A DNA stretch of 64,000 bases from Novosphingobium sp. 28-62-57 (lineage in GTDB: Bacteria; Pseudomonadota; Alphaproteobacteria; Sphingomonadales; Sphingomonadaceae). Under the pieces are notes generated by a model. It was not told the origin of the DNA, ran no database searches, and saw only the letters and a program-made list of their open reading frames with translations. Positions 9,789 to 18,948 of this stretch are shown piece after piece. The stretch spans positions 1 through 64,000 of the forward strand of contig NCGO01000013.1 of the NCBI GenBank assembly GCA_002256985.1, read 5' to 3'. Each line of letters starts with the position of its first letter. Position 1 is the stretch's first letter. The position numbers and the translations under genes are program-made.

Positions 9789-11252
9789 ATGAAACTGCGC
9801 TGGTCCGCCTGTGTTTTGGCTCTTTTTGCAGGGACAGCGCCTGCATCTGCGCAGACCGTCTCCGATTACCTCGCGCGGATTGCCGCCATCGATGATGCCG
9901 GGCCGCAGTTGAATGCGGTGCTGGCCATCAACCCTGATGCCCTGAAAGAGGAAGCCGCAGCGCGCGCGATCAAGGGGCCGCTGGCGGGCAAGGCGATGCT
10001 GATCAAAGACAACGTCGAAGTGGCAGGGCCGATGCCAACCACGGCGGGAAGTCTTGCGCTGAAAGACAGCGTGACCGGGCGTGATGCACCGCTGGTGGGC
10101 TCCCTGCGCAAGGCGGGCGTAGTGGTCCTGGGCAAGACCAACCTATCGGAATGGGCCAACATCCGCTCGTCCTCCTCGTCCAGCGGGTGGAGCGCGGTGG
10201 GTGGGCAAACGAAGAACCCGCATGCGATTGATCGTTCGGCCTGCGGCTCCTCCTCGGGCAGCGGCGCGGCGATTGCGGCGGGATTGGCGTGGGCGGCCAT
10301 CGGCACCGAAACTGATGGGTCGATCACTTGCCCTGCATCGATCAACGGCATCGTGGGCTTCAAACCCACCGTGGGCATGGTGAGCCGCACCCACATTGTG
10401 CCGATCAGCCACAGTCAGGACACGGCAGGCCCGATGACGCGCAGCGTTGCCGATGCGGCGCTGGTGATGAACGCCATCGCCGGGACCGACTCTGCCGATC
10501 CCGCCACCGCCGAAGCTGATCGCCGCAAGAGCGATTTCACCACAGGCCTTGCCACGGCCAGCCTCAAAGGCCTGCGGCTGGGCGTGATGCGCAAACAGGC
10601 AGGATCCCATCCGGTGCTGCTGGCCTTGTTCGAAAAGGCTCTGGCAGACCTTAAGGCGGCTGGCGCGGAATTGATCGAAATCTCGTTCGACACCCCGCCC
10701 GACATGGGGCGCGATGAATATACCGTGCTGCTTTATGAACTGCGCGAGGACATGGGCGCTTATCTGCGCACGCTCCCCGCAGCGAACAGCCCGCGCACGC
10801 TGGCCGATCTGATCGCCTTCAACAAGGCGCACCCCGAGGAATTGCGGTGGTTTGGGCAGGACACCTTTGAACTGGCCGAGACGACGACCGACAAGGCCAC
10901 CTATCAGGCGGCGCGCGCCAATTCGCTCAAGCTGGCAGGGCCCGAAGGGATCGACCGCTTGCTGCGTGAGCATGGCTTGGCCTTGCTGATCGCGCCAACC
11001 GATGGCCCGGCATGGCCCATCGATCTGGTGCTGGGCGATCATTTCAGCAGTGTGGGTGCGGGCAATCTGGCAGCGGTGGCGGGCTATCCGCACCTGACCG
11101 TGCCAATGGGCGCAGTAGAGGGCCTGCCCATCGGCCTATCGTTCATCGGCGCAAAGTGGGATGACAAGCGCGTGCTGGAAGCAGGTGCGGCTTATGAACG
11201 TGCGCGCGCGGTGGCCGTACCGGTGTCAAGCCTCAAGCGCTGGGGCGAGTGA
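9789..11252 (+). CDS. Secreted amidase, amidase-signature family
   Basis: A 487-residue amidase-signature hydrolase with a Sec signal peptide ([21 protein letters not shown]). The Ser-cisSer-Lys triad is present: Lys in [11 protein letters not shown], and the Gly/Ser-rich loop [15 protein letters not shown] with the downstream [11 protein letters not shown]. Family members cleave carboxamides; periplasmic examples act on peptides or aryl amides, and the substrate here is unknown. It is not GatA, because it is exported and has no gatCB neighbours. ATG 9789 is favoured over ATG 9783 because AAGGA is then correctly spaced. Confidence 0.88.
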   Translation: MKLRWSACVLALFAGTAPASAQTVSDYLARIAAIDDAGPQLNAVLAINPDALKEEAAARAIKGPLAGKAMLIKDNVEVAGPMPTTAGSLALKDSVTGRDAPLVGSLRKAGVVVLGKTNLSEWANIRSSSSSSGWSAVGGQTKNPHAIDRSACGSSSGSGAAIAAGLAWAAIGTETDGSITCPASINGIVGFKPTVGMVSRTHIVPISHSQDTAGPMTRSVADAALVMNAIAGTDSADPATAEADRRKSDFTTGLATASLKGLRLGVMRKQAGSHPVLLALFEKALADLKAAGAELIEISFDTPPDMGRDEYTVLLYELREDMGAYLRTLPAANSPRTLADLIAFNKAHPEELRWFGQDTFELAETTTDKATYQAARANSLKLAGPEGIDRLLREHGLALLIAPTDGPAWPIDLVLGDHFSSVGAGNLAAVAGYPHLTVPMGAVEGLPIGLSFIGAKWDDKRVLEAGAAYERARAVAVPVSSLKRWGE

Positions 11253-11754
11253 GGTCGGCTTCGGCCAGCAATTGGTGGTAGCGCGCTGTTGCCTGATCGA
11301 GCAGGATGCGGTTGGGTTGCAGGCGACGCAGTTGTGCGCGCAGGCGGCCTTTGAGTTCCAGCCACAGGATGGCCAGAAAGAAAGAGGGGCGTGCGCTCTG
11401 CCCTTCATGCCAGATATCTGGCCGGACGGGTGCCGAGAGCGCTGGCTCATCGCGCAGCGCTTCTGCCGGTGCAGCCGCAGGGGCCATCCGCTTTGGCGGC
11501 CGCGCCATTGCAACGCGGGCCTTGGGATACTTTTTGCGGGCCGGAACCGGGACAAGCGCTTCACCGGCGACACGGCGATTGTGGCGTTTGGCCGCTGGCT
11601 TTGCAACAACCACCGCCAAGGCGGGGCGCGGTCCAGGGGCTGAAACTTTGCTACCGGAAGGACCCGAACTGGCGCCATCAGGACCGGAGGCATTGCCGGA
11701 TTGGGAACCTGAGCGCGACGACCGGCGGGTTCGCGGTTTCGATGCGGAAGTCAT
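11233..11754 (-). CDS. Hypothetical basic protein, 173 residues
   Basis: A leftward frame of 173 codons whose 3' end overlaps the end of the secreted amidase gene by 20 bp. The N-terminal 80 residues are low-complexity (Ser, Gly, Pro, Arg, Lys). The C-terminal 70 look like a conserved helical segment (around FLAILWLELKGRLRAQL). An AGGA sequence stands 11 bp before ATG. Rival frames exist on the other strand over the same DNA, but the helical C-terminus and the tail-to-tail position favour this one. Function is unknown. Confidence 0.5.
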   Translation of the reverse strand: MTSASKPRTRRSSRSGSQSGNASGPDGASSGPSGSKVSAPGPRPALAVVVAKPAAKRHNRRVAGEALVPVPARKKYPKARVAMARPPKRMAPAAAPAEALRDEPALSAPVRPDIWHEGQSARPSFFLAILWLELKGRLRAQLRRLQPNRILLDQATARYHQLLAEADLTRPSA

Positions 11755-11980
11755 TGTAACATCCTGCAGAGCAATTCTGCGTCCAATAATATTGACACAT
11801 CTTCAGAGATTTGGAAGCAGAAACACAAAAGTCTGGGCACAGTTTGGAAATTATGATGGAATTACAGGATTGGTCTAAGTATTCATACTGATGGTATTTT
11901 TGACGAAATCGATATTTTGATGGTGGGTTGAAGCGGAGCTTTTCGCCGCCGCAATGTGTCCAAAACTTCTGAATGCACAA
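11755..11980. other. Unusually A/T-rich intergenic stretch
   Basis: This gap between the hypothetical gene and the tig terminator is far more A/T-rich than its surroundings and contains no convincing open frame or RNA. It presumably holds the promoter for the leftward 11233-11754 gene; no consensus boxes are certain. Confidence 0.4.
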
Positions 11981-12010
11981 CGGCCCGGCATGCCTAAGCG
12001 TGCCGGGCCG
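11981..12010 (-). terminator. Terminator-like hairpin downstream of tig
   Basis: A stem CGGCCCGGCA / TGCCGGGCCG with a loop of about 10 nt, 44 bp after the tig stop codon on the leftward strand. The T tract after it is weak (TTGTGCATT). Confidence 0.65.
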
Positions 12011-12054
12011 TCCGATATCCAGCCCCGTCAGGCCGGATCAATCTGATGCGAAGA

Positions 12055-13635
12055 TCAGCCTTCGGTCTTCTTCTTGGCCGGGGCCTTCTTCTTGGACGCA
12101 GGCGCAGCCTCTTCCGCAGCAGGTGCGGTTTCAGCGGCAGGGGCTTCTTCAGCCGCAGCCTTCTTCTTGGCCGGAGCCTTCTTCTTCGGAGCTTCCTCGG
12201 CAGCGGCGGGAGCGTCTTCGGCAGGCGCGTCCTCGATCACTTCCTTCGAAGCCTTCTTCTTTGGTGCAGCCTTCTTGGGCTCAGGCTTGGCTTCGGCAGC
12301 AGCGCCGTCTTCGGCTTCGATCGCGGCCTGCAGCTCTTCCTTGGTCACTTCGCGTTCCGTGACTTCGGCCTTGTCGAACAGGAAGTCGACAACCTTGTCT
12401 TCATAGAGCGGCGCGCGCAGCTGGGCAGCAGCAAGCGGTTCGGAGCGCACGTATTCCACGAAGCGCTGACGGTCCTGTTCGCGGTACTGCTGGGCCGCCT
12501 GACGGATCAGCATTTCCATTTCCTGGGCCGAAACCTGCACGCCGTTGGCCTGGCCGATTTCCGACAGGAGCAGGCCGAGGCGCACGCGGCGTTCGGCGAT
12601 CTTGCGGTAATCGTCCTTTTCGGCTTCGATTTCCTTCAGCGCGTCTTCCGGGTTCTCTTCATTCTGGGCTTCCTGCTGAAGCTGGGTCCAGATCTGTTCG
12701 AACTCGGCTTCGACCATCGAAGGCGGCACGGCAAAATCGTGGCCTGCAGCCAGCTGATCGAGCAGCGCGCGCTTCATCTGCGTGCGGGTAAGCCCGGCAG
12801 TTTCCTGCTCAAGCTGGCCGCGCAGCAGCGTTTGGAGCTGCTCAAGGCTTTCAAGGCCGAGCATCTTGGCAAATTCATCATTGGCTTCGAATTCGCCCGC
12901 AACCTTCACCGCCTTGACGGTGATGTCGAAGGTGGCGTCCTTGCCCTTGAGGTTTTCGGCCGGATAGTCTTCCGGGAACGTTACGGTGATGACCTTTTCG
13001 TCACCCACCTTCACGCCAACCAGCTGTTCTTCAAAGCCGGGGATGAAGCGGCCAGCGCCCAGTTCCAGCGGGGTGTCTTCGGCAGCGCCGCCTTCGAACG
13101 CAACGCCATCAACCTTGCCGAGGAAGTCGATGATGATCTGGTCACCGTCCTTGGCTTCCGAACCCTCAGGAGCGTCGGTGAACGACTTCTGGCCAGCGCC
13201 AATGCGGGCGACAGCTTCGGCCACTTCGGCATCGGTCACCGGCACGACCAGCTTTTCGAGCTTCAGGCCATCGAGCGAGGGCACTTCAACCTGCGGCAGC
13301 ACTTCCAGCTCAACCGTCAGCTGCGCGTCTTTGCCTTCGTCATAGCCTTCGGCCATCGACACGGCGGGCTGCATGGCGGGGCGCAGCTTGTTGTCGATCA
13401 CCAGCTTGTCCATCGCTTCGCGGATCGAGGTCTGCAGCGCTTCCTGATGGATGGCGGGGCCGTGCATCTTGCGCACGAGGTTGGCGGGCACTTTGCCGGG
13501 GCGGAAGCCGGGCATCTTGATCTGCGGCGCGATCTTCTTGACCTCGCCATCAACCTTGGCGGCAATGTCCGCCGCAGGGATGGTGACGGTGTAGGCGCGC
13601 TTCAGGCCTTCGTTGGTGGTTTCGACGATCTGCAT
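12055..13635 (-). CDS. tig: Trigger factor with a Lys/Ala-rich C-terminal extension
   Basis: Ribosome-associated chaperone and peptidyl-prolyl isomerase, 526 residues. The N-terminal ribosome-binding domain carries the signature GFRPGKVP (residues 44-51). The central FKBP-type PPIase domain includes GDQIIIDFLGKVDG and GFEEQLVG. The C-terminal helical arms end near residue 435. About 90 extra residues then follow, made of repeated PKKAAPKKKA / AEEAPA / KKKAPAKKK blocks that resemble histone-H1-like tails. I chose ATG 13635 because MQIVET is the standard N-terminus and GGATCAGG precedes it. It lies just upstream of clpP and clpX, in the usual tig-clpP-clpX order but with two genes inserted. Confidence 0.95.
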   Translation of the reverse strand: MQIVETTNEGLKRAYTVTIPAADIAAKVDGEVKKIAPQIKMPGFRPGKVPANLVRKMHGPAIHQEALQTSIREAMDKLVIDNKLRPAMQPAVSMAEGYDEGKDAQLTVELEVLPQVEVPSLDGLKLEKLVVPVTDAEVAEAVARIGAGQKSFTDAPEGSEAKDGDQIIIDFLGKVDGVAFEGGAAEDTPLELGAGRFIPGFEEQLVGVKVGDEKVITVTFPEDYPAENLKGKDATFDITVKAVKVAGEFEANDEFAKMLGLESLEQLQTLLRGQLEQETAGLTRTQMKRALLDQLAAGHDFAVPPSMVEAEFEQIWTQLQQEAQNEENPEDALKEIEAEKDDYRKIAERRVRLGLLLSEIGQANGVQVSAQEMEMLIRQAAQQYREQDRQRFVEYVRSEPLAAAQLRAPLYEDKVVDFLFDKAEVTEREVTKEELQAAIEAEDGAAAEAKPEPKKAAPKKKASKEVIEDAPAEDAPAAAEEAPKKKAPAKKKAAAEEAPAAETAPAAEEAAPASKKKAPAKKKTEG

Positions 13636-13709
13636 CCTGATCCAACTTCCATGTCTGTCTCGCGCCTGCGTAGCGCGGAAAAAGCTGACTCGGACGCCGG
13701 CGCGCGGAC

Positions 13710-13794
13710 TGGTGCGGGCGAAGGGACTCGAACCCCCACATCTTGCGATGGCAGGACCTAAACCTGCTGCGTCTACCAGTTCCGCCACGCCCGC
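13710..13794 (-). tRNA. tRNA-Leu (anticodon UAG)
   Basis: On the leftward strand the sequence folds as a class II tRNA. The acceptor GCGGGCG pairs with CGCCCGC, the D-arm contains AACTGGTAGACGC, and the anticodon stem GCAGG/CCTGC surrounds TTTAGGT with TAG at 34-36. A long variable arm and the T-arm GGGGGTTCGAGTCCC follow. The discriminator is A and the CCA end is encoded (13710-13712). It decodes CUA and possibly other CUN leucine codons. It lies about 75 bp upstream of tig. Confidence 0.95.
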
Positions 13795-13905
13795 ATCCGG
13801 CGAAAAGCGAGCGGTGCCCCTATCGTAGTGGCTGGAAAAGGGCAAGCGCCTTGGATTTGAAGTATGGGATGCCTGCTCGGGACGCGCCACACGCCTGGCC
13901 CACCC

Positions 13906-13996
13906 CTTCGTCATTGCGAGGAGGCGCAGTCGACGAAGCAATCCAGAGTTACCGCAAAACGCACTGGATTGCTTCGCTGTGCTCGCAATGACGAAG
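13906..13996. repeat. Palindromic intergenic repeat (CGTCATTGCGAG type)
   Basis: An inverted repeat whose left arm begins CTTCGTCATTGCGAG and right arm ends CTCGCAATGACGAAG, with an inner pair CGAAGCAATCCAG / CTGGATTGCTTCG. The loop is about 17 nt. The type (CGTCATTGCGAGCGNAGCGAAGCAATCCAG) is a widespread intergenic palindromic repeat in proteobacteria. No coding content. Confidence 0.85.
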
Positions 13997-14068
13997 TGAA
14001 AGAACGCCCGGAACTTGGCATGCTAACAGCGCGTTGTGGAGGAAACACCACCTTTGAGGAGCCGCACA

Positions 14069-14251
14069 ATGGCCACGACCCCCGATTTCCCTTCGCCCGA
14101 CCGAATCGAGCCACAATCCCCACCCGAAAGCCCCCCGGTGACCGAACCGGACGGCGTGCCGCCCGTCATCCAGCCTGATGAAATGCCGGTGCTGGAACCC
14201 GATCGCGTGCAACCGGGCGCGCCGGATGAGGTGCCAAGCGCACCGGATTGA
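14069..14251 (+). CDS. Small proline-rich hypothetical protein
   Basis: A 60-codon frame starting ATGGCCACG, with GAGGAG 7 bp upstream, a good ribosome site. The product is acidic and proline-rich, with repeated PD/EP pairs such as PDGVPPVIQPDEMP, and has no hydrophobic core, so it is probably disordered. No function can be assigned. It lies between the palindromic repeat at 13906 and the DUF1993 gene. Confidence 0.5.
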   Translation: MATTPDFPSPDRIEPQSPPESPPVTEPDGVPPVIQPDEMPVLEPDRVQPGAPDEVPSAPD

Positions 14252-14362
14252 TTCGGCGGGCCGAGGCGGCGGCGCATTGACTATTCGGGGCCAGCCAGCC
14301 ATTCACAGCCCTCGTTTTCTGGCCGATCCACGCCCCTAAGCCCCTACAATGGATAGATAATC

Positions 14363-14926
14363 ATGACACCCCAACAGTTGCTTGCGCCAACCTACCTGCA
14401 AATGCTGGCGGCGCTTTCGCAATGGCTGGACAAGGCAGCGGCGCAGACGGCGCAAGGCGCTGAGAGCCTCATGTCCGCAAGGCTGGCGCCCGACATGCTT
14501 CCGCTTTCCACGCAAGTGCGCTTTGCCTGCGTGCAGGCGCAAGAAGGCATGTTCCGGCTGGCGGGCAAGGACTTCCCGCCCTCGGTTGACCGCCTGCTGG
14601 AAGAGGGCCGCGCGGCGGGCGAACACCCCGGTACGCTGGCTGACGCTCAGACCTGCATTGCCGAGACGCTGGCCATCGTCCGCGCGATGGCCGAAGAAAC
14701 TGCGGCAGCCGATGACGCCAGCCCCATCGCGCATGCGCTGCCAATGGGCCTGATCTTCGACTTCACGGCGGAACAATATGCGCGCGACTGGGCCGTGGCG
14801 CAGTTCTATTTCCACGTGATGACCGCCTATGCGATCCTGCGAAATCAAGGCGTTGCCCTTGGCAAGGGCGATTACGTTACGCACCTGTTCCCATACGCAA
14901 GGCCGGGGACGATGCCGGGGCAGTGA
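14363..14926 (+). CDS. DUF1993 family protein
   Basis: A 187-residue soluble protein of the DUF1993 family, recognisable from its N-terminal YLQMLAALSQWLDKAA, the DMLPLSTQVRFACVQA block and the C-terminal NFHVMTAYAILR-like motif (FYFHVMTAYAILRNQG). The family forms a four-helix DinB-like fold of unknown function. Length is typical. ATG 14363 is the first start in frame. The gene seems to be transcribed alone. Confidence 0.8.
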   Translation: MTPQQLLAPTYLQMLAALSQWLDKAAAQTAQGAESLMSARLAPDMLPLSTQVRFACVQAQEGMFRLAGKDFPPSVDRLLEEGRAAGEHPGTLADAQTCIAETLAIVRAMAEETAAADDASPIAHALPMGLIFDFTAEQYARDWAVAQFYFHVMTAYAILRNQGVALGKGDYVTHLFPYARPGTMPGQ

Positions 14927-14962
14927 TGCTTTGACGGCCTTTGGCCTCGCTCTCCCATCGTC

Positions 14963-14983
14963 GGCCCGGACTTGATCCGGGCC
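14963..14983. repeat. Short palindrome GGCCCGGA-CTTGA-TCCGGGCC
   Basis: An 8-bp perfect stem with a 5-nt loop, 37 bp after the DUF1993 stop. The CCCGGACTTGATCCGGG core is a common dispersed palindrome in sphingomonads and other alphaproteobacteria, and it may double as a transcription terminator. The rest of 14984-15173 shows nothing clear. Confidence 0.6.
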
Positions 14984-15173
14984 AAGGCTTTGGGGGGTAG
15001 ATGTTGCGTGAAAACGGCCCTGCTTGCGTTACTGGACGGCACTTTGTTTGGACTGCACAAGCGGGTGTAGTATTCTCATGTGATGAAAATGCGTTTTAAA
15101 TAGCGATCACAATAATTGTGGAGATCGTTCAATCTTTGTCGGATGAAGACCGGATCTTGGATTCGAAGCGAAC

Positions 15174-15896
15174 ATGCGACTTATGAGACTGGTAACATGG
15201 AATTGTAATGGCGCGTTCCGCCGCAAGCTGGATATGGCGGACGCCCTTGAAGCTGACATCCTAGTAATCCAAGAGTGCGAAGACCCAGCTCATTCCACTC
15301 CCGCTTACCGTGACTGGGCAGGCAGTTATGCATGGCTCGGCTATGGCAAGAGCAAGGGCATCGGAATCTTCCCTCGACAGGGCCAGAGCATCGAACAGTT
15401 GAATTGGCAAGCTGGCGGATTCGAAATGTTCCTGCCCGTCAAAATTGCCGATGACCTGCAAGTCATCGCTGTGTGGACACAAAACGCATCACCATCCAGC
15501 ACAGCCTACATCGGCCAATTCTGGCACTACATTCAGGCCCACCGTGACAAGTTTGGACCGCGAACTGTCATCGCAGGTGACTTCAACAGCAATACGATTT
15601 GGGATAAGCCGAGAAGGACCTGGAACCACTCGACGTGTGTGGATGAACTGGCTGCTATGGGATTTCGCAGTATGTACCACTTAGCCACGGGTGAAGAGCA
15701 AGGGTCAGAGGCACAATCAACGTTTTTCCTACACCGGTCGGAACACAAGCCTTTCCACATTGACTATGTGTTTGCACATGAAGCGATTCTTGAAGATGCC
15801 CTACTGAGCGTCAGCGTCGGGCGTTATCAGGACTGGGTGGGCAGCAGTGATCACATGCCGATTGTCGTGGATTTGAGCTTAGCCAACCCACGTTAG
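15174..15896 (+). CDS. Endonuclease/exonuclease/phosphatase (EEP) family protein
   Basis: A 240-residue EEP-fold hydrolase without a signal peptide. Family motifs are visible: WNCNGAF at the N-terminus (metal-binding Asn), LVIQECED (catalytic Glu), IAGDFNSNTIWD (catalytic Asp and Asn), DYVFAHE, and the terminal SSDHMPIVVDL with the general-base His. Members cut DNA, RNA or phosphoesters; the substrate is not determined. ATG 15174 or the in-frame ATG 15183 could start it. The gene is less GC-rich than its neighbours and stands alone, which suggests horizontal transfer. Confidence 0.83.
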   Translation: MRLMRLVTWNCNGAFRRKLDMADALEADILVIQECEDPAHSTPAYRDWAGSYAWLGYGKSKGIGIFPRQGQSIEQLNWQAGGFEMFLPVKIADDLQVIAVWTQNASPSSTAYIGQFWHYIQAHRDKFGPRTVIAGDFNSNTIWDKPRRTWNHSTCVDELAAMGFRSMYHLATGEEQGSEAQSTFFLHRSEHKPFHIDYVFAHEAILEDALLSVSVGRYQDWVGSSDHMPIVVDLSLANPR

Positions 15897-15948
15897 GTTC
15901 GACCTGTATTCTATTGCCAGTCGCAGAGCTCAGTAAACCGAGACCTGC

Positions 15949-17835
15949 TTATCGGCCGGTCTGCCCAACTAACACGGCCAACCACCGCAACACGCCTCGA
16001 CCTTGCCCATCGCGCGCCGGAACGACACCCCGGTCCTCACCCGCGCATTCCAGACAATAAGCCTTGATCCCGCCGTCTGTGGTCAGCCGCGCCAAATCGG
16101 CCTCCAGCCTCACCAGCAAACCCTGCTGCCTCGCCGCCAGCGCGCCTGCCAGATCGTGCGAGCGCGCAGCGGGGGCCTCGCCGGTTTCCATTTGGCGGAA
16201 GAACTGGGCGAAGGGGCTGGGGGCGTCCATTACATAGGCGGCGTGGAAGGTTTCGGCCTTGGCCTGTTTGGCGACCCATGCCACGGCCTGATCCAGACCG
16301 CCGAATTCATCGACGAGGCCTAGCTGGCGCGCCGTTCCGCCGTCCCAGATGCGGCCCTGGGCGATTTTGTCGATATCGGCGGGAGACTTTCCGCGTGATT
16401 TGCTCACAAGGCCCAGGAAACGACCGTAGATGCGCTCTACCTGCCCTTGCAGCACGGCGGAGACTTGGGGGCTGAGGCCGCCGAGGATGTCGGGCTGGCC
16501 CGACATCGGCGTGGTGCGGATTGCATCGGTGGTGACGCCGATTTGCGGCAGCGCGTTTTCGAAGCTGGGCAGCACGGCAAAGACGCCGATGGAGCCAGTG
16601 ATCGTGCTGGGTTCGGCAAAGATGCGCTGGGCGGGTGTGGCGACCCAATAGCCGCCGCTGGCGGCCACGCTGCCCATTGAGACGGCAATGGGCAGACCCT
16701 TGGCCTTCACCCGCTCCACCGCCTTGCGGATACGTTCCGAAGCCATGACAGAGCCGCCGGGCGAATCGACGCGCAGCACGAGGCCTGCATAGTCCTTGCT
16801 GTCGGTCACGCCGTCGATCAGATCGGCAATGCGGTCGCCTCCGGCGGTGCCGGGGCCAGCATCACCATCAACGATTTCACCCGCCACGGTGACTACGGCG
16901 ATGGCCTTGCCCGCCTTGGATGGCCTTTTGTCAGCCAGATAGATGTCAAGGTCGGTCGATTTGAAGCCGCCAAGGCCTTCGTCTTCATCCGCGCCGACCA
17001 ATTCGGCCACGCGCTTGCCGAAGTCCACGCCATCGCCGACGCGGTCAACCAGACCGGACTTGACCGCCGCCTGTGCCGCATCGCCGCCGCTGTCGGCCAC
17101 CCACTTTTCGGGATCGGTCAGCATGGGCGCGAGGTCAGCCTTGGGGCGGGCCTTCTTCACCTCATCCTGCCAGTTCTGCCACACCGCGCCATAGACGCCC
17201 TGCATCGCCTCGCGCGATTCAGGCGACATATCGGTGCGCAAGTACGGTTCGACTGCGCTTTTATAGGTGCCCACCTTGAACACGTGGACGGTGGCTTTCA
17301 GCTTATCAATCAGGCCCTTGTAGAACAGCAGCGAGCCGCCCGGCCCGGTGACGACCACGCCGCCCATCGGATCGAGCCACACTTCGCTGGCGTGGGCGGC
17401 CAATTGCATCGCATCGTCGGTGTAGATCAGCGAGCGGACCAGCACCGGCTTTTTGGCCGCGCGCACTTTGTCCATCGCCGCGCCTATCTGGCTGAGGTGA
17501 ACTGACGCGCCGCCGCCGAAGGCTTCGAGATCGAGCACGACGGCCTTGATCCGCTTGTCAGTGGCCGCTTCGGCAATGGCGCGGGACAGATCGCGGGCGG
17601 GATATTCGGCCACCGGCGTGGTACCGGAAAGGAACGCGGTGGGCGAGATTTCGCTGGCTTCTTCGACCACGAAGCCGGTCAGCGGCAGATAGAGCGCGCC
17701 GTCTTTCACCTGCCCCGGAGCCGGGCGGATCGACAGCACGGCATAGAGCGCGGCAAAGAACAGCAGCAGAAACAACAGGACGAGACCGTCCTTGATGGCG
17801 ACGAGGATCTTCCAGACCGATTTTGCAAAGCTCAT
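15949..17835 (-). CDS. sppA: Signal peptide peptidase SppA, 67K type
   Basis: An inner-membrane serine protease of the S49 family, 628 residues, that degrades leftover signal peptides. One N-terminal transmembrane anchor (about residues 15-40, [17 protein letters not shown]) precedes two S49 repeats. The general-base Lys is in [10 protein letters not shown] of the first repeat, and the nucleophile Ser is in [10 protein letters not shown] of the second, the Ser-Lys dyad of the long form. I chose ATG 17835 (MSFAKS) because the anchor starts right after it. It diverges from pyrB, sharing an 87-bp gap. Confidence 0.93.
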   Translation of the reverse strand: MSFAKSVWKILVAIKDGLVLLFLLLFFAALYAVLSIRPAPGQVKDGALYLPLTGFVVEEASEISPTAFLSGTTPVAEYPARDLSRAIAEAATDKRIKAVVLDLEAFGGGASVHLSQIGAAMDKVRAAKKPVLVRSLIYTDDAMQLAAHASEVWLDPMGGVVVTGPGGSLLFYKGLIDKLKATVHVFKVGTYKSAVEPYLRTDMSPESREAMQGVYGAVWQNWQDEVKKARPKADLAPMLTDPEKWVADSGGDAAQAAVKSGLVDRVGDGVDFGKRVAELVGADEDEGLGGFKSTDLDIYLADKRPSKAGKAIAVVTVAGEIVDGDAGPGTAGGDRIADLIDGVTDSKDYAGLVLRVDSPGGSVMASERIRKAVERVKAKGLPIAVSMGSVAASGGYWVATPAQRIFAEPSTITGSIGVFAVLPSFENALPQIGVTTDAIRTTPMSGQPDILGGLSPQVSAVLQGQVERIYGRFLGLVSKSRGKSPADIDKIAQGRIWDGGTARQLGLVDEFGGLDQAVAWVAKQAKAETFHAAYVMDAPSPFAQFFRQMETGEAPAARSHDLAGALAARQQGLLVRLEADLARLTTDGGIKAYCLECAGEDRGVVPARDGQGRGVLRWLAVLVGQTGR

Positions 17836-17922
17836 GAGCGCGACTCTATTGTGGACGACCCGGCAAAGCCAGCGGGAAACCGCTTGAGCGCAGGGCACCT
17901 GCCCTCTAGGGAACTGGTTTCA

Positions 17923-18948
17923 ATGCAACGTCAAACCACACCCCAAGCGGGCCGCTATCCAGCTGGCGGCCTCGCCTTCCCGCATCGTGACCTGACCGGC
18001 ATCGGCCAGCTTGCGCGCCACGAGATCCTTTATCTGCTGGACGAGGCGGAGCAGTGGGTGGAATTGAACCGCCATGCGCAGAAAAAGGTCGAGTTGCTGG
18101 GCGGGCTGACGATCATCAACGCGTTCTTCGAGAACTCCACGCGCACGCTGCTGAGCTTTGAAATTGCAGGCAAACGGCTGGGCGCGGACGTGGTGAACAT
18201 GCATGCGGCCACCAGCAGCGTGAAGAAGGGCGAAACGCTGATCGACACGGCGATGACGCTGAACGCGATGCGCGCCGATGCCATCGTGATCCGCCATGCC
18301 AGCTCTGGCGCGGTGCGGCTGATTGCCGAGAAGGTGGACTGCCCGGTGCTGAATGCAGGCGATGGGCAGCATGAGCACCCGACGCAAGCCCTGCTGGATG
18401 CGCTGACGATGCGGCACGCGCTGGGCCTGCCTGTCGGCGCGGACCTCAACGGGCTGAAAGTGACGATCTGCGGCGATATTCTGCATAGCCGGGTGGCCCG
18501 CTCGAACATCCTGAGCCTGACGGCGCTGGGGGCCGATGTGCGGGTCTGTGCGCCACCTGCCTTGATGCCGGCCGAGGTCGAGGCGATGGGGGTGACGCCG
18601 TTCTTCGATTTCGATGCGGCGCTGAAGGGGGCGAACGTGGTGATGATGCTGCGGCTGCAGCAGGAGCGCATGTCCGGGCAGTTCATCCCCTCCCCGCGCG
18701 AATACCGGCACCTTTACGGGCTTACGCCGGAGCGGCTGGCCAAGGCGGAGCCTGATGCTTTCGTGATGCATCCGGGCCCCATGAACCGGGGGATCGAGAT
18801 CGATTCGACCGTGGCCGATCATCCCACACGCAGCCTGATTACGCGGCAGGTGGAGATGGGCGTGGCGATCCGCATGGCCTGCCTTGAAGTGCTGACGCGC
18901 CGGGCGCGCGGCGTGCCGGGCTGGGACGCAGAAGGAACAGCAGCATGA
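17923..18948 (+). CDS. pyrB: Aspartate carbamoyltransferase catalytic subunit
   Basis: Catalyses carbamoyl phosphate plus aspartate to carbamoyl aspartate, the committed step of pyrimidine synthesis. 341 residues. The carbamoyl-phosphate loop [13 protein letters not shown] and the HPTQAL motif are intact, as is the C-terminal [10 protein letters not shown] loop. ATG 17923 is the start consistent with the family; the frame is open further upstream. Its stop overlaps the start of the dihydroorotase-like gene in ATGA. No pyrI regulatory gene is present, so this is the type that assembles with a dihydroorotase-like partner. Confidence 0.96.
   Translation: MQRQTTPQAGRYPAGGLAFPHRDLTGIGQLARHEILYLLDEAEQWVELNRHAQKKVELLGGLTIINAFFENSTRTLLSFEIAGKRLGADVVNMHAATSSVKKGETLIDTAMTLNAMRADAIVIRHASSGAVRLIAEKVDCPVLNAGDGQHEHPTQALLDALTMRHALGLPVGADLNGLKVTICGDILHSRVARSNILSLTALGADVRVCAPPALMPAEVEAMGVTPFFDFDAALKGANVVMMLRLQQERMSGQFIPSPREYRHLYGLTPERLAKAEPDAFVMHPGPMNRGIEIDSTVADHPTRSLITRQVEMGVAIRMACLEVLTRRARGVPGWDAEGTAA

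Noticed and set aside
9599-9790. Extended N-terminus of clpP starting at 9790
   Set aside because: The additional 64 residues have no homology to ClpP propeptides, no ribosome site and would cross the amidase promoter; the GAGGA-preceded ATG at 9598 fits.
12046-13761. Long rightward frame antisense to tig
   Set aside because: The trigger factor reads in the opposite frame with clear family motifs; the antisense product is a repetitive mirror without known domains.
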